Below are positions 60,198 through 64,000 of a stretch of DNA of 64,000 nt, one piece after another; positions within the stretch are counted from its first letter, which is position 1; every line of letters begins with the position of its first letter. This DNA comes from Eubacterium limosum. Its GTDB lineage: Bacteria; Bacillota; Clostridia; Eubacteriales; Eubacteriaceae. The position numbers were made by a program, and so were the translations under genes. The notes below the pieces were generated by a model, which saw only the letters and a program-made list of their open reading frames with translations, made no database searches and had not been told where the DNA came from. The stretch is from positions 372,001 through 436,000 of the forward strand of contig NZ_CP019962.1 in the NCBI RefSeq assembly GCF_000807675.2, in the 5' to 3' direction.

Positions 60198-61741
60198 ATT
60201 TTTTCCCTCTTGATTTTTAACACTGGCTTCAGGCCAAAGACCTTGCGCATGGCCAGCTTGCTGGTATTAAAGAAATAGCTTTCCAGCTGTACGTTTTTGC
60301 TTGTAACCGCGGTGATAATGAATTCCCGCTCCTCGATCCGGCACTGTATTTTACTGATCTTCTGCTTATGGCTTTTATCCAGAGCGGTGGCCAGCTTCAA
60401 AATGGCGGTGAGACATGAAATAGCCAGCTGTTCCTCAGCCGTCATGGATTTGTCCAGCAGGGATTCGTCAAAGGGGATGGTCCGGACGCAGTCCGCCACT
60501 GTCCCAATGATGAGGCGTTCCTTTGCGCTCACCCCGATAATATCCGCGTTCTCAATGATCATACGGTTCATGGGCTTGCTGTTCTGTCCGCCCACATAAC
60601 GCCCCACGTCCAGAAGCTGGGCGGTGAGCCTGAGCAGACGGCGTTCTTTTTTATCCAGCTGGTAACGCTTTTTCAGGAAGTCAAAAAGCTTGAGCGCCAG
60701 CTTTTCAACGGTCTCGGCGTGCTTGCCATCCACGTGGTATTTTTTTCCAAGCATCCGGGCCGAGCTGTAGCTGCTCTCCTCAATCCATTCCCGCAGGCGC
60801 TGGTCCTTGGTCAGATTGAACTTGAAATCCAACAGCGCATCACATAGGTTAAGCTGTACCAGGACGATTTCATCCATTTTGGTATCGTCCAGCAGCTTCA
60901 GATAAAACATCAGAGTGTGCCGCATGGTTTCCGCCTCAAACAGGTTAAGCTCGGGATATTTCCTCTGAAGCTGTCCGGAGGTCAGCCCTTTAAGGCTTTC
61001 GTGCAGCTCCACAAAGCGCTCCCGGCTGATCCGGTAATAATCGCTCCCAGCTTCCATGCCGCAGAAACAGGCAATGATCTCGGCGTCGTGGGAGGTGACC
61101 ACCAGATTTTCGATCTTCCGCTTGTGGATATTATCTGTCACAGTATGGAGATTGATGGCGAAAAAATCCGAGAGGAGGTTTTCAAAGTTTTCGGTTTCCT
61201 CCTCGATGGCGCGCAGAACCTCGCGGATCTTCAGATACCCCATCTCAAGGGTCTGGTAATAGTCGATGAAGCCGCCGTTCATCAGAGCGAGGGCGATGTT
61301 TCCGCTGGAAATGGAGCAGAGCATTGTCTCCTCCTGCACCCGTTCCTCGGTCAGGAAATCTTCGCATTTGAGCAGCATATAGCGGTAGATCAGCTCAATC
61401 TCGTCTTCCTTTTCCAGCAGGTGTACCCGGTAGCCGCCAGTGTAAGTTCTTATCTGCTCCAGCAGATAAATCCGGTTTTCTGCCTCGCGCAGCGCGGCGG
61501 TGGCTACGATTTCAATCTCTTCGACAGCCGAAGCTCTGGCGATCTCAATATATTCGCCGATAATCCGGCACAGGGCGTAGACCGAGCTGAAGGATATCTT
61601 CCCGCTGGCAAAGCTCTGCTCGCCAAAGTCAATGGGATAGACGGCACGGTCCAGGATATTAATGGTTCCTTTGCCGCGCTGGCCTACCACCAGCTCACAT
61701 TTGCTGGAACCGATATAAATCGCTGCAAATCGTTTAATCAA
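60194..61741 (-). CDS. Degenerate Ppx/GppA-like protein coupled to ppk1
   Basis: A 515-residue protein with the Ppx/GppA layout: ASKHA N-terminal domain, then an HD-like C-terminal helical domain (about 330-490, LLRLTAQLLDVGRYVGGQNS). The catalytic motifs are worn: DIGSNS is replaced by YIGSSKCELVVG, the second phosphate motif by SISSGNIALAL, and the catalytic Glu segment by EKEDEIEL. It may therefore be a regulatory pseudoenzyme rather than a phosphatase. The start is probably TTG at 61741, since GAGGTG lies 8 bases before it; a TATAAT with a TGN extension lies before that. Coupled to ppk1 by a 4-base overlap. Confidence 0.8.
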   Translation of the reverse strand: MIKRFAAIYIGSSKCELVVGQRGKGTINILDRAVYPIDFGEQSFASGKISFSSVYALCRIIGEYIEIARASAVEEIEIVATAALREAENRIYLLEQIRTYTGGYRVHLLEKEDEIELIYRYMLLKCEDFLTEERVQEETMLCSISSGNIALALMNGGFIDYYQTLEMGYLKIREVLRAIEEETENFENLLSDFFAINLHTVTDNIHKRKIENLVVTSHDAEIIACFCGMEAGSDYYRISRERFVELHESLKGLTSGQLQRKYPELNLFEAETMRHTLMFYLKLLDDTKMDEIVLVQLNLCDALLDFKFNLTKDQRLREWIEESSYSSARMLGKKYHVDGKHAETVEKLALKLFDFLKKRYQLDKKERRLLRLTAQLLDVGRYVGGQNSKPMNRMIIENADIIGVSAKERLIIGTVADCVRTIPFDESLLDKSMTAEEQLAISCLTAILKLATALDKSHKQKISKIQCRIEEREFIITAVTSKNVQLESYFFNTSKLAMRKVFGLKPVLKIKREKI

Positions 61742-61891
61742 GGAGGTTTCACCTCTTTCGTTTTTATTTAATATTATAGCATAAGAAGCTTTTTCGAATG
61801 TTAAATCTTTGAAAAAATTTCTTTTTTCGCTCCGCCGGTTATGATAGAATTGATGGAACAAACGCTTTAAAGCATTCTCGTAAAGGAGGGC

Positions 61892-62596
61892 ATGTCTGTG
61901 CTCGGTACCATCATCAATGTCGCCGCCATCTTAGTGGGCGGTTTTTTAGGACTTATTTTCAGAAAGGGGCTGCCTGAACGCATCAGCACCACCATCACCC
62001 ACGGGCTCAGCCTTGGCATCATGATGCTGGGGATTTCCATGGGCGTCCAGACGCAGAATTTTCTCATCGTTCTGATTTCACTGGCTCTCGGGGCTGTGAT
62101 CGGCGAAGCTTTAAATATTGAGGGGCACCTTAACAGCCTTGGCGGACGTCTTGAACGGAAATTTGAGGGCGGCGAGAACAGCAGCTTTGCTCAGGGCTTT
62201 GTCACCGCTTCTCTTCTGTACTGTACAGGTTCAATGGCGATCATGGGCGCCATTGAAGGCGGGATTTCCGGCACCTACACCATTCTGGTGACCAAAGCGC
62301 TGCTGGACGGCATTTTTGCCATTATCTTTGCTTCCACGATGGGTGTCGGCGTTCTCTTTGCCGCTGTGCCCGTGCTTCTTTATCAGGGCGCCATCACGCT
62401 GGCCGCAGGCACAATCAAGGTCTTTTTAACTGATCCGATGATCACAGAGATGAACGCTGTCGGCGGCGTGCTCATCATGGGTATTGGCATCAACCTGCTG
62501 GAGATCAAATCACTCCGTCTCGGCAATTTGATCCCTGCTATCTTTATACCCATTTTGCTGCTCTGGCTCATGAGCTGCTTCGGATTTTCTTTATAA
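61892..62596 (+). CDS. DUF554 family membrane protein
   Basis: A 234-residue membrane protein with about 7 helices. LGTIINVAAILVGGFLGLIFRKGLPERISTTI (residues 4-35), LISLALGAVIGEALNIEG (about 56-73) and SLLYCTGSMAIMGAIEGGISG (about 107-127) match DUF554 (YdfK/YqgA-like). Function unknown. AAAGGAGGG precedes the ATG. It is divergent from the Ppx-like gene. Confidence 0.92.
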   Translation: MSVLGTIINVAAILVGGFLGLIFRKGLPERISTTITHGLSLGIMMLGISMGVQTQNFLIVLISLALGAVIGEALNIEGHLNSLGGRLERKFEGGENSSFAQGFVTASLLYCTGSMAIMGAIEGGISGTYTILVTKALLDGIFAIIFASTMGVGVLFAAVPVLLYQGAITLAAGTIKVFLTDPMITEMNAVGGVLIMGIGINLLEIKSLRLGNLIPAIFIPILLLWLMSCFGFSL

Positions 62597-62600
62597 AATA

Positions 62601-62655
62601 AAAAAGCAAAACGGACAGGTCAAATAAGGGGGATTGCCTGTCCGCTTTGCTCTTT
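62601..62655. terminator. Bidirectional terminator, shared by DUF554 gene and micropeptide operon
   Basis: AGCAAA-CGGACAGG and CCTGTCCG-TTTGCT around a 17-base loop, with A/T runs on both sides. Confidence 0.85.
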
Positions 62656-62719
62656 AGATATATTTATATGAGGGATGAGGAGTCGCTTTAAGGACTTCTC
62701 CTGAGTTTTCACAACTACT

Positions 62720-62797
62720 TTATTTTCTGTCAGTGTCGCAGCAGAACCCGCAGGGAGCGCCGACACTGTGTTTATTTTCTTTACCAAATACAAACAT
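62720..62797 (-). CDS. Cys-rich micropeptide (25 residues)
   Basis: A 25-codon ORF behind a very strong GGAGG at 8 bases. It starts MFVFGKENKHSVG and ends APCGFCCDTDRK, with three Cys in CGFCC. It is the last of six micro-ORFs on this strand. The coding DNA holds a CAGTGTCG/CGACACTG hairpin, which may be chance or an expression element. Could be a modified (RiPP-like) or metal-binding peptide; function unknown. Confidence 0.55.
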   Translation of the reverse strand: MFVFGKENKHSVGAPCGFCCDTDRK

Positions 62798-62837
62798 TAT
62801 GCTTACCTCCTAATGTCATTTGAAGGAACAGCCGCTG

Positions 62838-62897
62838 TTATTCAGCTGATTCTTCTAATTCTGAGTATAATTTTCTTAATGGATTGTAGTACATCAT
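62838..62897 (-). CDS. MMYYNP micropeptide E (19 residues)
   Basis: MMYYNPLRKLYSELEESAE, stop TAA. GGGAGG lies 8 bases before the first ATG. Fifth in transcription order among five paralogous micro-ORFs. After the MMYYNP head it has an acidic, probably helical tail. Function unknown. Confidence 0.75.
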   Translation of the reverse strand: MMYYNPLRKLYSELEESAE

Positions 62898-62949
62898 TTT
62901 AAGTACCTCCCTTTTCTTTTCAAGATTTCGTTATTAAACCGTCTGTCAA

Positions 62950-63018
62950 TTATTTAGCGGATTTTTCTGCTAATTCAATTTCTTCTAATAATTTACGGAT
63001 TGGATTGTAATACATCAT
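62950..63018 (-). CDS. MMYYNP micropeptide D (22 residues)
   Basis: Starts MMYYNPIRKLLEE, ends AEKSAK, stop TAA. GAGGT lies 8 bases before the ATG. Its first 11 residues are identical with those of micropeptide C. Fourth in the array. Confidence 0.75.
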   Translation of the reverse strand: MMYYNPIRKLLEEIELAEKSAK

Positions 63019-63083
63019 GGTGTTTACCTCTTTCCTGGTCAGTTTATTTTATATAAAGCGAATCGTTCGCCGGTTTATCTTTA

Positions 63084-63134
63084 TTATCTGGATGCTTTTT
63101 CTAATAATTTACGGATTGGGTTGTAGTACATCAT
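63084..63134 (-). CDS. MMYYNP micropeptide C (16 residues)
   Basis: MMYYNPIRKLLEKASR, stop TAA; the shortest of the five. AAAAGGAGGT lies before the ATG. Third in the array. Confidence 0.75.
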   Translation of the reverse strand: MMYYNPIRKLLEKASR

Positions 63135-63176
63135 CTTCGTTACCTCCTTTTTTGTTTACTGTATTTTTTATTCTAT

Positions 63177-63245
63177 TTACTTGGAAGCTTTTGCTCCGCG
63201 TTCTAATTTTTCTAGTAATGATTTCATTGGATTATAGTACATCAT
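63177..63245 (-). CDS. MMYYNP micropeptide B (22 residues)
   Basis: Starts MMYYNPMKSLLEKLER, ends GAKASK, stop TAA. AGAGGT lies before the ATG. Basic C-terminus. Second in the array. Confidence 0.75.
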   Translation of the reverse strand: MMYYNPMKSLLEKLERGAKASK

Positions 63246-63308
63246 TGTTTTTACCTCTTTCTTCAATTTTTATTTTTTATATCAATCTAACAAGTTACCA
63301 GATACGGA

Positions 63309-63377
63309 TCATTTTGATTCTTCTACAACTTTTTTAAGTTCCAGCAGTGCCGCTCTTCTTGGATTGTAGTACATCAT
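63309..63377 (-). CDS. MMYYNP micropeptide A (22 residues)
   Basis: Starts MMYYNPRRAALLELKK, ends VVEESK, stop TGA. GAAGGT lies before the ATG. First in the array and nearest to the MerR-type promoter; the most divergent after the MMYYNP head. Confidence 0.75.
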   Translation of the reverse strand: MMYYNPRRAALLELKKVVEESK

Positions 63378-63430
63378 TGTTATGACCTTCTTTCCTGTTT
63401 GTCTTGGGTGTTTCCCTTAACTTGGTTATA

Positions 63431-63461
63431 ATTCTAGACCCTAGAGCATACTCTAGGTCAA
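63431..63461 (-). promoter_or_regulatory. MerR-type promoter of the micropeptide operon
   Basis: On the minus strand TTGACC, 19-base spacer, TAGAAT. The overlong spacer is the mark of MerR-activated promoters. It contains the palindrome CCTAGAGCATACTCTAGG (63440-63457), centred in the spacer. The first micro-ORF starts 54 bases after the -10 element. Confidence 0.85.
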
Positions 63462-63695
63462 TACCTTTTTGCGGTTTTATTTTTATTTTAGATTTCCCGC
63501 GAAACCCTCACAAGTTGTGGTGAATTTAACCAAATCCTGACAGGTCGTTTACATTACCTAAATACAGTGCTTTCCAATGTTCTAATTCCCAAACAATATT
63601 TCAAGACTTTAATTTAGAATGATTCTTTTCTATCTAAGAATTTTTTAAGAATTCAGATTGTATTTCCGAAAGGACATTTTTTTAAACGAAAACAA

Positions 63696-63758
63696 TAGAG
63701 TCTACTCTAGCTTTTTTTGCCGGAAATGATTGACTTTGATTCCTTTTTGGGGTATACC
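63696..63758 (+). promoter_or_regulatory. merR promoter with second TAGAG/CTCTA palindrome
   Basis: A TTGACT, 17-base spacer, TATACC promoter (63730-63758) faces the merR gene. Upstream of it lies TAGAGTCTACTCTA (63696-63709), a near copy of the operator in the micropeptide promoter, so the regulator probably binds here too. Confidence 0.7.
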
Positions 63759-63800
63759 TATAGAGAGAAAACAGCTGTTTTATGGAAAGGAGAGGCGTCT

Positions 63801-64000
63801 ATGAACATCTACACGATCAAGGAAGTATCTGAAAAGACCGGACTCAGCATCTATACCCTCCGCTATTATGACAAGGAAGGCCTGCTCCCCTTTGTGGAGC
63901 GCAGCGAGAGCGGCATCCGCCAGTTTACCGACGCCGACCTGGAATGGCTGTCGACAATCTGCTGTCTGAAGGATACTGGCATGCCGCTGAAGGAAATAAA
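63801..64000 (+). CDS. MerR family regulator (cut by window end)
   Basis: The first 66 residues are visible. The winged helix-turn-helix reads YTIKEVSEKTGLSIYTLRYY (residues 4-23), DKEGLLPFVERSESGIRQFT, then DADLEWLSTICCLKDTGMPL. It resembles the AdhR/NmlR-like or TipA-like MerR groups. The effector domain lies outside the window. GGAAAGGAGAGG precedes the ATG. It faces away from the micropeptide operon, whose promoter has a MerR-type site. Confidence 0.9.
   Translation, partial: MNIYTIKEVSEKTGLSIYTLRYYDKEGLLPFVERSESGIRQFTDADLEWLSTICCLKDTGMPLKEI

Noticed and set aside
62731-62768. CAGTGTCG/CGACACTG hairpin read as a terminator inside the micropeptide operon
   Set aside because: No T run follows on either strand and it lies within an ORF with a strong ribosome site; kept only as a note on that ORF.

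Overview
The window looks like a low-GC to medium-GC anaerobic Firmicute of the Eubacterium/Acetobacterium (acetogen) kind. This is inferred from strong AGGAGG ribosome sites, the DUF1659/DUF2922 pair, many UroD/COG0407-type methyltransferase-like genes, a PTS-coupled Dha kinase and a DUF3786 protein. The genus is an inference; no rRNA is present. One tRNA (Arg, anticodon ACG) is found. No IS element or CRISPR array was seen.

Layout. 0-3.1 kb: a DUF1659/DUF2922 pair, then a translationally coupled operon (antirepressor-like, DnaD-like, small protein, sigma factor) resembling a phage or plasmid remnant. 3.2-5.1 kb: a zinc-finger protein, an XRE regulator, two small RNA candidates and several hairpins. 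5.1-11.1 kb: an oligopeptide/nickel-class ABC importer with a SAM methyltransferase as first gene. 11.3-38.7 kb: an accessory region with five paralogous UroD-like proteins, four paralogous TetR regulators, seven transporters of four families (MFS, GPH, APC, DASS), a LysR regulator, and an embedded core of hydantoinase, asparaginase and FAD/[2Fe-2S] oxidoreductase genes. 38.7-41.6 kb: a polar amino acid ABC importer and a zinc-ribbon protein. 41.7-47.6 kb: dhaL, dhaK, dhaM, a sigma-54 activator with an HPr domain, and rpiB-like and tpiA-like genes. 47.7-56.3 kb: housekeeping and hypothetical genes, a second copy of one small RNA, and a toxin-antitoxin pair. 56.3-61.8 kb: polyphosphate metabolism (ppx, ppk1 and a degenerate Ppx/GppA paralogue). 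61.9-64 kb: a DUF554 protein, then an array of six micro-ORFs facing a MerR regulator.

Two systems stand out. (1) Micropeptide array at 62.7-63.4 kb: five tandem genes of 16-22 codons, each beginning MMYYNP and each with its own ribosome site, followed by a 25-codon Cys-rich peptide. They lie behind a MerR-type promoter (19-bp spacer over a CCTAGAG/CTCTAGG palindrome), and a similar palindrome precedes the adjacent merR gene. All of these ORFs are below usual gene-calling limits. (2) UroD plus partner system: every one of the five UroD-like proteins is followed within 10-21 bases by a 44-49-residue protein of one family ([YF]xxW[ED][ED]Y near the N-terminus, F[VI]xxL at the C-terminus), and in one case the partner is fused to the C-terminus of the enzyme. 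The enzymes lack the H-x-C zinc motif of MtaA/MtbA and carry E-x-[ND]-W where I would place it. No corrinoid protein or reductive activase lies nearby.

A third point is metabolic. The tpiA-like protein has an atypical loop 6 (AIGVNGIPA instead of AIGTGKTAT) and sits with an rpiB-like gene and Dha kinase subunits. This resembles the tetrulose (erythrulose phosphate) isomerase pathway more than glycolysis. A near-perfect sigma-54 promoter precedes dhaM.
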